From Deltaproteobacteria bacterium (GTDB taxonomy: Bacteria; Desulfobacterota; DSM-4660; Desulfatiglandales; B25-G16), in contig CP070660.1 of assembly GCA_020355145.1 (NCBI GenBank), positions 193,856-207,073 of the forward strand: DNA of 13,218 bases, in the 5' to 3' direction. The translations under genes were made by a program, and so were the position numbers. Positions 6,723 through 13,218 of this stretch are shown here, one piece after another (the stretch's first letter is position 1; each line of letters starts with the position of its first letter). The notes under the pieces are model-generated. The model was not told where the DNA came from. It saw nothing but the letters and a program-made list of their open reading frames with translations, and made no database searches.

Positions 6723-8120
6723 TTGGGCCACGATCTGGATCAGGTGCTCGAGCTTTTAAGGAAGAAGCAACAGGATTACACTGCCTATAAGTTTAGGACC
6801 AACGAGACAATGGCCATCTTTGCCTTCTTTGATCTGGCTCAGGAATTTGCCTCCCTCAATAATCTTTACAGGATAGCAGTTGCCGTAGTTAGCTTCTTTT
6901 TTGACTATGAAAGCTGTGTTTATGTAATCAGACCTGAAGATGAAGCCCTGATGCTTCAGTGCTGCTCTTCTGAGGGTCTTTTGGATCCACCTGTACCGGC
7001 CAGGGCAGACATTATCACTCACCATAGCCCTTATAGGGCAGGGTCTTCCTTTCTCTTTCCCATTATTGGGAAAAAGGTCTTAACAGATAAGGTTCCCCTT
7101 TTTTTGGATGATCAAGTCTTAGGCATGTTCGAGATATACCCGGTCAAAAGGATGAGTCAACACGGACTCCTATTTTTCCAGAAATACGCCAACAGGGTTG
7201 GTTATAACATGCATAATAAGCTTGTTGTTGAACAGGATATAGAACATATTCGGTTTATCAATCAGCTCGTATCAGATATTGAACACAATGTGATTACACC
7301 AAATCTCTACTACAAGGCCTTTTTGATCAGTATGAAGAAGAACCTAAGAAGACATCTCTCCGAATTAGAAAGTCTAAGCTCTATCCTCCTTAAGACTAAG
7401 AACCATAACCATTTGCCAGAAGAGGAGATTATCCGGGCAGCTGATAATCTCCACAATATCCACCAGGATATGGGAAATAGGATGCAAGAATTTGAAAGCC
7501 ATTTTAAGCACTTGAGCCTCTTTATCGAAACACTCTTTCGTGGAGAACATTTCAAGACCGGAGGCTACGTACTCAGGAGGCGTACTTACAATCTTCTGAG
7601 GGATGTGTTTTTGTCGGAGCTGGAACACTACAGGAACAGATTGGAGGATAAAGAGATAGATATAGTTGAACCATTAGATCTGCCTCCAGATGAGGATCTG
7701 ACCATGTTTATTGATCTGGGCCTGATAGCTCAGGTCTTTGCCAATCTTCTGTCCAATGTGCTGAAGTACTGCATGCCGGTCTTGGATGAAGATGGTAACT
7801 ATCGAAAATATATCTCCTACAATATAGAGATAGTAGGCCAGGAATCTTATGGAATCCGAGATACCCTTAAATTTAGCCTATTTAGCACAGGCAAGCCAAT
7901 TTCCACAAAAGAGGCACTCCTGGTATTTGAAGATGGTCATAAAGGCCCCGGGGATAACAGTAAAGAGGGTAAAGGGCATGGACTTTATTTCATTAATAAT
8001 ATAGTTCAACTCCATGGAGGATATGCGGGTTGTAAGCCCAGGGAAAATGGAAATGAATTCTATATAGTTTTGCCAAAGGTCTCAGCTAACGATAGACCAG
8101 GAAAAAAAGTTGGATCTTGA
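6723..8120 (+). CDS. Soluble GAF-like sensor histidine kinase
   Basis: 465 residues with no transmembrane segment, so a cytoplasmic sensor. A GAF-like sensory domain spans about 30-165. Next come a helical dimerisation/phosphoacceptor region and an ATPase domain (about 285-452). The putative phosphoacceptor is His188 in DIEHNVITPN (185-194), an H-box with Asn after the His instead of Glu/Asp. The N-box is NLLSNVLKY (341-349). The G1 region reads FSTGKPI (387-393) with Ser388 where Asp or Asn normally contacts adenine. The G2 loop is GKGHGL (416-421), followed by VQLHGG. No response regulator is encoded here, so it is an orphan or acts with a distant partner. It would autophosphorylate on an unknown signal. 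der starts 24 bases downstream, so the two are probably cotranscribed. The TTG start is backed by a strong Shine-Dalgarno. Confidence 0.85.
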   Translation: MGHDLDQVLELLRKKQQDYTAYKFRTNETMAIFAFFDLAQEFASLNNLYRIAVAVVSFFFDYESCVYVIRPEDEALMLQCCSSEGLLDPPVPARADIITHHSPYRAGSSFLFPIIGKKVLTDKVPLFLDDQVLGMFEIYPVKRMSQHGLLFFQKYANRVGYNMHNKLVVEQDIEHIRFINQLVSDIEHNVITPNLYYKAFLISMKKNLRRHLSELESLSSILLKTKNHNHLPEEEIIRAADNLHNIHQDMGNRMQEFESHFKHLSLFIETLFRGEHFKTGGYVLRRRTYNLLRDVFLSELEHYRNRLEDKEIDIVEPLDLPPDEDLTMFIDLGLIAQVFANLLSNVLKYCMPVLDEDGNYRKYISYNIEIVGQESYGIRDTLKFSLFSTGKPISTKEALLVFEDGHKGPGDNSKEGKGHGLYFINNIVQLHGGYAGCKPRENGNEFYIVLPKVSANDRPGKKVGS

Positions 8121-8144
8121 TCCCCTTTTATATATATCCACAGG

Positions 8145-9452
8145 ATGCTCCCCATTGTCACCATAGTCGGTCGCGCCAATGTCGGTAAATCTACCCTTTT
8201 CAACCGTTTAACAAAAAAGAGAAGCGCCATTGTCGATGACATCCCTGGTGTAACCAGGGATCGCCTGTATGCATCTATAGAGTGGGATGGTAGGAATTTG
8301 GTGCTTGTTGATACAGGTGGTTTTGACCCCTCTCAAAAGGGAACAATGTTGAATGGGGTAAAGAGGCAGGTGGAGATGGCTATTGAGGAGGCGGATTTGA
8401 TCATCCTCTTGTTTGATGGGAGGGCTGGACCCCTGTTGGATGATGAGGAGTTGCTCATGCTTCTTAGGCGATCGGAGAAAAAGGTAGTGTATGTGGTAAA
8501 CAAGATTGATAGCCCGGAACAAGAGCATTTAAGCTTGGAGTTCTATTCTCTCGGCATGGACAAGGTTTTCCCCATATCTTCAGCTCATGGATACGGGATT
8601 GGATCCCTCATGGGGCAGGTCATCAGGGATCTCCCCGCTATAGAGCAGCCCCATGAGGAAGAAGACAGGATGAAGATAGCAATTATCGGCCGTCCCAATG
8701 TCGGTAAATCCTCCCTCATTAATAGGATCATTGGGGCTGATAGACTGGTTGTCAGCGAGCTACCGGGCACTACCAGGGATTCTGTGGATATATCATTTGA
8801 AAGGGGGGGCAAATCCTATCTATTGATAGATACAGCAGGGATTAGAAGAAGGGCTCGGGTTAAGGAAAGGGTTGAGAGATTTTCGATAATTAAGGCATTA
8901 AAGGCGATTAATAGGTGCCATATATCCATTATCTTACTCGACTCCCTTGCGGGTGTATATGATCAGGATGCAAGAATCTGCGGATACGGACTTGAGAGTG
9001 GCTGCGGCATGGTTATAGCCTTTAATAAATGGGACCTAATTAAAGATAATCCCTCTTCAATTAGATCCTTAGAGGATTCTGTTGACCGGCAGTTGAGATT
9101 TGTCTCTTTTGTACCCAGGATAAATATCTCGGCCCTCACTGGAGAGAGGGTTAGAGGATTGTTTAAGCTGATAGATACAGTCTGGGCACAATATAGTCTT
9201 CGTGTGTCAACACCAGCTATTAACAGGGCTTTGGAGGACATTGTCAAACGCCATCCTCCACCATCTATTGGTGGAAGGAGGCCTAAATTTTACTATGCCA
9301 CCCAGGTCTCGGTTTATCCGCCTACCTTTATTATCTTTGTTAACTATCCAGATAGTATTCATAGTTCCTATGAGAGATACCTTGTAAACCAGTTTAGAGA
9401 GCAATTTGGGTTAAATCTTATCCCAATTAAAATCTTCTTCAGAAGGAGATGA
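8145..9452 (+). CDS. der: Ribosome biogenesis GTPase Der (EngA)
   Basis: 435 residues, the usual length for Der, which binds GTP and helps 50S ribosomal subunit maturation. It shows the family's diagnostic tandem GTPase domains plus a C-terminal KH-like domain. Domain 1 has P-loop GRANVGKST (9-17), DTGG (56-59) and NKID (119-122). Domain 2 has GRPNVGKSS (182-190), DTAG (229-232) and NKWD (294-297). The KH-like part covers about 350-435 and contains YYATQVSVYPPTF. The first P-loop has Ala where Pro is usual (GRPNVGKS), a mild change. No clear Shine-Dalgarno precedes ATG 8145, so translation may be coupled to the histidine kinase gene that ends 24 bases earlier. Identity is secure. Confidence 0.97.
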   Translation: MLPIVTIVGRANVGKSTLFNRLTKKRSAIVDDIPGVTRDRLYASIEWDGRNLVLVDTGGFDPSQKGTMLNGVKRQVEMAIEEADLIILLFDGRAGPLLDDEELLMLLRRSEKKVVYVVNKIDSPEQEHLSLEFYSLGMDKVFPISSAHGYGIGSLMGQVIRDLPAIEQPHEEEDRMKIAIIGRPNVGKSSLINRIIGADRLVVSELPGTTRDSVDISFERGGKSYLLIDTAGIRRRARVKERVERFSIIKALKAINRCHISIILLDSLAGVYDQDARICGYGLESGCGMVIAFNKWDLIKDNPSSIRSLEDSVDRQLRFVSFVPRINISALTGERVRGLFKLIDTVWAQYSLRVSTPAINRALEDIVKRHPPPSIGGRRPKFYYATQVSVYPPTFIIFVNYPDSIHSSYERYLVNQFREQFGLNLIPIKIFFRRR

Positions 9453-9511
9453 GACAACTGCAGACAAAAATCCGAAGGCCACACAAAACACCTTGTCATT
9501 GAAGCATTTTG

Positions 9512-9563
9512 ATTTGACATTTTGGTTTTGTCATTTGACATTTTTTAGTGATTTAATTTAAAT
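9512..9563 (+). promoter_or_regulatory. Promoter and repeated operator-like motif of eno
   Basis: A perfect 12-base direct repeat ATTTGACATTTT occurs at 9512-9523 and 9533-9544, 21 bases apart, so both copies lie on the same face of the helix. The second copy supplies an ideal -35 TTGACA (9535-9540), followed after 17 bases by TTAAAT (9558-9563) as a fair -10. TGTCA (9529-9533) and TGACA (9536-9540) also form a small palindrome over the -35. TTGTCATT recurs at 9493-9500 and 9528-9535. eno starts 43 bases after the -10. Confidence 0.45.
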
Positions 9564-9605
9564 CAACGGACATTAGGCAACAAAATATTATTTAGGGGGA
9601 ATATT

Positions 9606-10874
9606 ATGGAGAAGATCGAGATAGTCTTTGGCAGAGAGATCCTGGATTCCAGAGGAAATCCCACTATTGAGGTTGAGGTAGGTCTATCTGATGGTGGATG
9701 GGGCCAGGCTGCTGTTCCATCTGGTGCCTCAAAAGGCGAGTTTGAGGCCTTAGAGTTGAGGGACGGCGATTCAAAAAGATATTCAGGCAAAGGTGTAGTG
9801 AAGGCAGTGGAGAATGTTAATAACATTATCGGTCCGGCCATAACAGGTATGGATCCATTTGCCCAGGCGCTTATTGACAAGACATTGATCGACTTAGATG
9901 GCACACAAAACAAGGGAAAATTGGGGGCAAATGCAATATTAGGTGTATCTCTTGCTGTAGCGAGGGCTGCTGCCGATTCCTTAGGTACCCCTCTTTATAG
10001 GTACATAGGTGGTACAAATGCCTACAGGCTCCCCATGCCTATGATGAATATCCTAAATGGAGGCAAGCACGCTGCCAACAATTTGGATCTTCAGGAATTT
10101 ATGATTGTGCCCAAAGGGGGAGGGAATTTCAAGGAGGCCTTGAGAGTCGGCTCGGAGGTCTTTCATTCTCTTGCTAAGGTGCTGTCAGATAAGGGGTTAT
10201 CCACGGGTGTGGGTGATGAAGGCGGCTTCGCACCAGATCTTAACTCAAATGATCAGGGCATGGAGATGATATTAAAGGGGATAGAAAAGGCCAGTTATAG
10301 GCCAGGTGAAGATGTAGTTCTGGCCATTGATGCAGCAGCCTCATCTTTTTGTGAAAATGCTAGATATACTTTTAGTGGGTCTGACCAATCGGAGAGGGAC
10401 TCCGGGATGATGATAGACCTTTACGCTGACTGGGTTAATCGATATCCTATCTTTTCCCTTGAAGATGGTCTCGATGAGGATGACTGGGGTAGCTGGAAGA
10501 CATTGACCCAAAGATTAGGGGGCCAGATTCAGATTGTAGGTGATGATCTCTTTGTTACCAGTCCTGATAGAATCGCCAGGGGTATAGAAGAGGGGTGTGC
10601 CAATGCTGTTTTGATCAAACTCAATCAGATAGGAACCTTGACCGAGACACTTCAGGCCATTGAGATGGCCCACAGGGCTGGCTGGAGAACAATTATATCC
10701 CATCGTTCTGGGGAGACAGAAGACAGTTTTATAGCTGATCTTAGCGTGGCTATGGGTAGTGGACAGATAAAGACAGGATCCCTCAGCCGCTCCGAAAGGA
10801 TATGTAAGTATAACAGGCTCCTGAGGATCGAGGAGGAATTAGGGGAGGCGGCCACATTCGGGTTTCCTTCCTAA
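9606..10874 (+). CDS. eno: Enolase (phosphopyruvate hydratase)
   Basis: 422 residues, normal bacterial length. Enolase interconverts 2-phosphoglycerate and phosphoenolpyruvate in glycolysis and gluconeogenesis, as a cytoplasmic Mg-dependent enzyme. The active-site set is complete: His155, Glu205 in GDEGG, catalytic Lys338 in KLNQIG, HRSGETED (366-373), and Mg ligands Asp242, Glu286 and Asp313. The signature IKLNQIGTLTET and the C-terminal SLSRSERICKYN are intact. Three conserved stretches differ from what I expect: loop 1 reads SGASKG with Lys43 for the usual Thr, loop 2 reads HAANN for HADNN, and AASSFC replaces AASEFY. A strong Shine-Dalgarno (AGGGGG near 9594) precedes ATG 9606. It appears to have its own promoter in the 153-base gap after der. 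Confidence 0.97.
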   Translation: MEKIEIVFGREILDSRGNPTIEVEVGLSDGGWGQAAVPSGASKGEFEALELRDGDSKRYSGKGVVKAVENVNNIIGPAITGMDPFAQALIDKTLIDLDGTQNKGKLGANAILGVSLAVARAAADSLGTPLYRYIGGTNAYRLPMPMMNILNGGKHAANNLDLQEFMIVPKGGGNFKEALRVGSEVFHSLAKVLSDKGLSTGVGDEGGFAPDLNSNDQGMEMILKGIEKASYRPGEDVVLAIDAAASSFCENARYTFSGSDQSERDSGMMIDLYADWVNRYPIFSLEDGLDEDDWGSWKTLTQRLGGQIQIVGDDLFVTSPDRIARGIEEGCANAVLIKLNQIGTLTETLQAIEMAHRAGWRTIISHRSGETEDSFIADLSVAMGSGQIKTGSLSRSERICKYNRLLRIEEELGEAATFGFPS

Positions 10875-10971
10875 TTCAAACAGCGTCAATTAGTTAATGG
10901 TTAAATGGTCAAATAGGAACGAAATACTAATAATATCAATACATTAAGAATAAAATCCGAAGCATCCAATT

Positions 10972-10999
10972 TTTACGTATTTGACTGATTTTTGATAAT
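10972..10999 (+). promoter_or_regulatory. Candidate promoter of the MBL hydrolase gene
   Basis: TTTACG (10972-10977, four of six matches) and GATAAT (10994-10999, five of six) are spaced 16 bases apart in an AT-rich gap after eno. The predicted leader is about 50 bases. Confidence 0.3.
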
Positions 11000-11002
11000 G
11001 AC

Positions 11003-11034
11003 AACCAATTAACGGATAAACCAATTGACGATTT
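11003..11034 (+). repeat. Imperfect 16-base tandem repeat before the MBL gene
   Basis: AACCAATTAACGGATA (11003-11018) is followed directly by AACCAATTGACGATTT (11019-11034), matching at 12 of 16 positions. A further GACG follows. It lies in the leader between the candidate promoter and the start codon. Confidence 0.45.
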
Positions 11035-11056
11035 GACGAGATCTGTAATCAGGGAA

Positions 11057-11956
11057 ATGGCCATCCATAGGATTCTTGACAATATATTCCTTGTTGATCT
11101 GGATTTACCGCCTCCAGGTTTCTACCGTTTTATAAGTAGCTGGATAGTTAAGGAGGGGGATCGGGCTATAATAATCGATCCCGGTCCTACTGCGACTATT
11201 GCCACATTGCTTAACGCATTAAGGGAGATAGGGATCAAGGGGATTGATTATATCTTTGTCACCCATATCCATCTTGATCATGCCGGTGGATGTGGAGATT
11301 TGATAAAAAACTATCCAGATCCTGTTATCGTTTGTCACCCTCAGGCCGTTGACCATCTTTCTAATCCGGAAAGGCTCTGGCAAGGCTCTCTGAATGTCCT
11401 TGGGGATCTTGCAAGGGCCTATGGTCAGCCTTCACCGGTAGACAGGGAGAGGATTTGCTCCGAGCCAGATATCGATTGGAAGGGTTATATAATCCAATCG
11501 TTGGAAACACCGGGACATGCATCCCATCATATGTGTTTTTTCCTCCGAGGCCTCGTCTTTGCCGGGGAGGTTGCAGGCGTCAGGGTCCCTTCAGGCAACA
11601 AACGCTATATCAGGCCTGCTACTCCGCCTCCATTTAGGCCTGAAATTGCCCTGAAATCCATCTCCCTTGTTACCGATATGGGTCCTGAAGTGATATGTTA
11701 TGGCCATTATGGTTTCCTGAGGGATGCAGTTACTATTCTAAAGATGGCTGAAGGGCAGATAAGGTCCTGGCTTACTGTAATAGAAGAGAGACGGAATGAG
11801 GGTCTCAGCCTTACGGAAGAGGAGATCCTTGGCGAGATCCTTGCCAGGGACCCCTATATGAGTCCTTTCCCCAAACTGGAATCCGACATAAGAGAAAGGG
11901 AATCATACTTTATTAAAAACAGTATTAAAGGGATGTTGGGCTTTATAAATAGCTAA
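11057..11956 (+). CDS. MBL-fold metallo-hydrolase
   Basis: 299 residues from ATG 11057. The metallo-beta-lactamase fold is shown by the metal-binding motif THIHLDHAGG (His70, His72, Asp74, His75), His154 in ETPGHASHH, and His217 in YGHYG. The bridging position after FAG is Glu171 rather than Asp. The nearby PATPPPF (187-193) suggests a known subgroup in which I recall Glu being common, but this is from memory. It should be a cytoplasmic dinuclear-metal hydrolase; the substrate is unknown. The C-terminal 80 residues are helical and charged. A TTG at 11033 would extend it by eight residues, but those lie within the tandem repeat and look non-coding; the ATG has AGGGA just before it. A PHP phosphoesterase remnant begins two bases after the stop, which suggests an old two-gene hydrolase operon. 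Confidence 0.88.
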   Translation: MAIHRILDNIFLVDLDLPPPGFYRFISSWIVKEGDRAIIIDPGPTATIATLLNALREIGIKGIDYIFVTHIHLDHAGGCGDLIKNYPDPVIVCHPQAVDHLSNPERLWQGSLNVLGDLARAYGQPSPVDRERICSEPDIDWKGYIIQSLETPGHASHHMCFFLRGLVFAGEVAGVRVPSGNKRYIRPATPPPFRPEIALKSISLVTDMGPEVICYGHYGFLRDAVTILKMAEGQIRSWLTVIEERRNEGLSLTEEEILGEILARDPYMSPFPKLESDIRERESYFIKNSIKGMLGFINS

Positions 11957-11958
11957 GG

Positions 11959-12200
11959 ATGATCATAGACCTTCATAGCCACACCAAATATTCCTACGAT
12001 TGCTATCTAGAACCATTCATGCAGCCTGTACCCTGAAACTGCCATCTATAGGAGGTAGTGACTGCCACATAATTGAACAGGTTGGAAAGGCAGTAACCGA
12101 ATTTTTTAATCCTATTCAAACCATAGATGATATGATAAGGGAGATAAAAAAGGGAAATTGTCAATCCAACGCTTTACATAATCAACAACCCCTCAGAGAA
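11959..12200 (+). pseudogene. PHP-domain phosphoesterase, internally deleted and frameshifted
   Basis: ATG 11959 opens with MIIDLHSHTKYSYDCYLEP, the classic PHP start with the HxH metal motif. The frame then ends at TGA 12034-12036. A second frame, open from about 12018, gives LKLPSIGGSDCH followed by QVGKAVTEFFNP and DDMIREIKKGN, which is the usual C-terminus of the same family (GGSDxH motif, then the vG..vT.F segment). About 150 central residues are missing and the halves lie in different frames, so the gene has suffered a deletion and cannot make an active enzyme. The junction is near 12015-12030. The right boundary is approximate, because the recognisable PHP sequence fades near 12170-12200. 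It was probably cotranscribed with the MBL gene, two bases upstream. Confidence 0.75.
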
Positions 12201-12264
12201 CTTAAAAGTGCAGGAGAAGATGGAGGTTGTGAGGTTTGTAGTACCTTTAGAGGAATGGTAAGAC

Positions 12265-12271
12265 AAGGGAG
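12265..12271 (+). promoter_or_regulatory. Ribosome binding site of mntA (decides start)
   Basis: AAGGGAG ends seven bases before ATG 12279. It supports starting the antitoxin at 12279, not at TTG 12000, where the frame first opens inside the PHP remnant. Confidence 0.6.
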
Positions 12272-12278
12272 TGAAGGT

Positions 12279-12584
12279 ATGAAAAAAAGAATGAATTTGG
12301 AAGAGATTAAAAGAATCTTGGAAGAAGTCAAGGGCATATCAAGGAAGGAATATAAAGCAGAAATAATGGGAATATTTGGGTCTTATGTTCGTGGCAAAGA
12401 GAAGGAAATGAGCGATATTGATATTCTTGTTAGATTCCTTGAGGGGGCTACGCTTCTTGACTTTGTAGGTCTTGCGGATTTTCTTGAGGAAAAGTTGCAT
12501 ATCTCCGTTGATATCGTCCCTATAGATACAATCAGAAAGGAGCTCGAAGAACATATTTTAAAGGAGGAGGCTGTTTATCTATGA
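12279..12584 (+). CDS. mntA: MntA-type nucleotidyltransferase antitoxin
   Basis: 101 residues, normal for minimal nucleotidyltransferases of the MntA group. The catalytic motif GSX10DXD is exact: Gly34-Ser35, ten residues, then Asp46-Ile-Asp48 (GSYVRG ... SDIDILV). In the characterised HepT-MntA systems, MntA neutralises the HepT RNase by adding AMP units to a tyrosine of HepT. The stop overlaps the hepT start by four bases (ATGA), so translation is coupled. The same frame is open for 93 codons upstream into the PHP remnant, giving a possible 194-residue reading; I reject that because the upstream part is PHP sequence and a good ribosome site precedes ATG 12279. An ATG at 12291 is a weaker alternative. 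Confidence 0.9.
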   Translation: MKKRMNLEEIKRILEEVKGISRKEYKAEIMGIFGSYVRGKEKEMSDIDILVRFLEGATLLDFVGLADFLEEKLHISVDIVPIDTIRKELEEHILKEEAVYL

Positions 12585-12904
12585 GAGAGTCAAAGCTCTA
12601 TTTAAGAGATATATTAGGAGCCATGGAAGCAATTGAGCAGTTTGTGAAAAACATGGATTTTGAAGAATTTAAAAATAACGATTTGGTATCAAGTGCAGTA
12701 ATCAGGAAATTTGAGATAATAGGAGAGGCGGCAAAAAATATCCCAAAAGATATAACTCAGAAATATCCGGAGATACCCTGGCAGAAAATGGCTGGTATGA
12801 GAGATAGACTTATACATTTTTATTTCGGTGTGAAATACGACCTTGTATGGCAAACTATTAAGAAAGATATTCCTCACTTAAAGCCTCTAATTCAAAAAAT
12901 CTGA
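12581..12904 (+). CDS. hepT: HepT-like HEPN ribonuclease toxin (DUF86)
   Basis: 107 residues, all-helical in appearance, typical of HEPN/DUF86 toxins. The RNase motif RX4HXY is exact: Arg74-DRLI-His79-Phe-Tyr81. Arg and His form the RNA-cleaving site, and the Tyr is the residue AMPylated by MntA in studied homologues. The conserved block before it (KFEIIGEAAKNIP, 43-55, and IPWQKMAGMRD) is present. It should act in the cytoplasm as a dimer and cleave RNA when not modified or held by MntA. The antitoxin comes first and the genes overlap by four bases. All key residues of both partners are intact, so the module is probably functional. It sits between a wrecked PHP gene and a palindromic repeat, as expected of a mobile accessory module. 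Confidence 0.92.
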   Translation: MRESKLYLRDILGAMEAIEQFVKNMDFEEFKNNDLVSSAVIRKFEIIGEAAKNIPKDITQKYPEIPWQKMAGMRDRLIHFYFGVKYDLVWQTIKKDIPHLKPLIQKI

Positions 12905-13019
12905 GAAGGTCTGAAGGATCGTGCATGAAGAAATTGGCTAGCACGGGGTTTGTGGCTTAGTGCTTCGATTCGCAAATACAGTGACGTATTTTAACGAATT
13001 AGCGCGGAGCAATTGTCTC

Positions 13020-13070
13020 CGACCTTGAGCTCCATTCGGCCCGAGCCTTTCGGCAGTGAGCTCAAGGTCG
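13020..13070. repeat. 13-bp perfect inverted repeat
   Basis: CGACCTTGAGCTC (13020-13032) and GAGCTCAAGGTCG (13058-13070) are exact inverted copies around a 25-base loop. No T-tract follows in either direction, so it is not an intrinsic terminator. Confidence 0.75.
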
Positions 13071-13126
13071 ATCTGCTCATGGCTGCGGGCAGACCGAAGG
13101 GCTCACTCAGCACTAAGTCCTGGCGG

Positions 13127-13175
13127 CTTCGACTGAGACATGTCGACGAGCTCATGTCGAGTCGCTCAGCCGAAG
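13127..13175. repeat. Imperfect 11-bp inverted repeat
   Basis: CTTCGACTGAG (13127-13137) pairs with CTCAGCCGAAG (13165-13175) with one mismatch. The enclosed sequence holds a smaller ACATG/CATGT stem (13138-13142 and 13153-13157). Confidence 0.65.
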
Positions 13176-13181
13176 TCTAAG

Positions 13182-13201
13182 TAAGTTCGTAATCGAACTT
13201 A
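13182..13201. repeat. 8-bp perfect hairpin with TAAT loop
   Basis: TAAGTTCG (13182-13189), loop TAAT, CGAACTTA (13194-13201). It is nested with the preceding stem inside the CTAAGTCC/GGACTTAG pairing. Confidence 0.75.
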
Positions 13202-13218
13202 TGAATCGAAGGACTTAG

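Larger units (their letters stand above)
12956..13218. repeat. Palindrome-rich MITE/REP-like element with terminal inverted repeats
   Basis: No gene is visible from 12905 to the end, and GC content rises. CTTAGTGCTTCGATTC (12956-12971) and GAATCGAAGGACTTAG (13203-13218) are inverted copies matching at 14 of 16 positions, the second ending on the last base of the window. Inside are three stem-loops (listed separately) and an 8-base perfect pairing CTAAGTCC (13113-13120) with GGACTTAG (13211-13218) that encloses two of them. The organisation suits a small non-autonomous element or repeated intergenic palindrome. It may continue beyond the window. There is no transposase here. Confidence 0.5.

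Noticed and set aside
8208..8528. 106-codon minus-strand frame opposite der
   Set aside because: Antisense shadow of a secure gene, with low-complexity composition.
13020..13070. Inverted repeat as an intrinsic terminator for the toxin-antitoxin module
   Set aside because: The loop is 25 bases, no T-tract follows on either strand, and it lies 116 bases beyond the hepT stop.
12905..13218. CRISPR array or tRNA at the right end
   Set aside because: The repeats are inverted, not regularly spaced direct repeats, and no tRNA cloverleaf or CCA end can be drawn.

Overview
The window looks like chromosomal DNA from an uncultured bacterium with moderate to low GC content. Genes use AGG/AGA for Arg and ATA for Ile heavily, and TTG/GTG starts appear. 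An MdlA/YheI-type heterodimeric ABC exporter, an AmrS-type radical SAM enzyme, a DUF3786 protein and an LpxL-like acyltransferase together suggest an anaerobic Gram-negative, most likely Desulfobacterota (old Deltaproteobacteria) or a neighbouring phylum. That assignment is inference from gene content; no rRNA or other taxonomic marker is present. I see no tRNA, rRNA, CRISPR array or transposase.

Layout. Positions 1-4530 are read leftwards: a radical SAM enzyme (amrS), then two half-transporters that should pair as a heterodimeric ABC exporter. The downstream half is cut by the window edge at its Walker A motif. A good sigma70-like promoter sits before the pair. At about 4.5 kb transcription diverges: rightwards is an LpxL/HtrB-like acyltransferase lacking the usual catalytic acidic residue, followed by a short broken remnant of a membrane protein gene. 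A DUF3786 gene (5956-6606) converges on it. From 6723 everything reads rightwards: a soluble GAF-like histidine kinase, the ribosome-assembly GTPase Der, enolase, and an MBL-fold hydrolase.

Right end (11.96-13.2 kb). This part looks like an eroding accessory junction. A PHP-domain phosphoesterase gene directly behind the MBL gene has lost its middle and its frame. A complete MntA-HepT (nucleotidyltransferase antitoxin / HEPN RNase toxin) module follows with a 4-base overlap. Its antitoxin frame is open back into the PHP remnant, so a naive gene call would make a false fusion. The last ~260 bases carry no gene but are dense in inverted repeats, including imperfect 16-bp terminal inverted repeats, the right one ending on the last base. 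This resembles a MITE- or REP-like element.

How the genes relate. der, eno and the MBL gene are housekeeping or metabolic and co-oriented, but the gaps around eno carry their own promoter-like and repeated TTGAC-type motifs, so they are probably not one transcript. The histidine kinase and der are 24 bases apart and probably cotranscribed. The best candidates for new biology are the acyltransferase with a missing catalytic residue, the operator-like palindromes before it and before eno, and the structured repeat at the right end. The toxin-antitoxin module is a known type.
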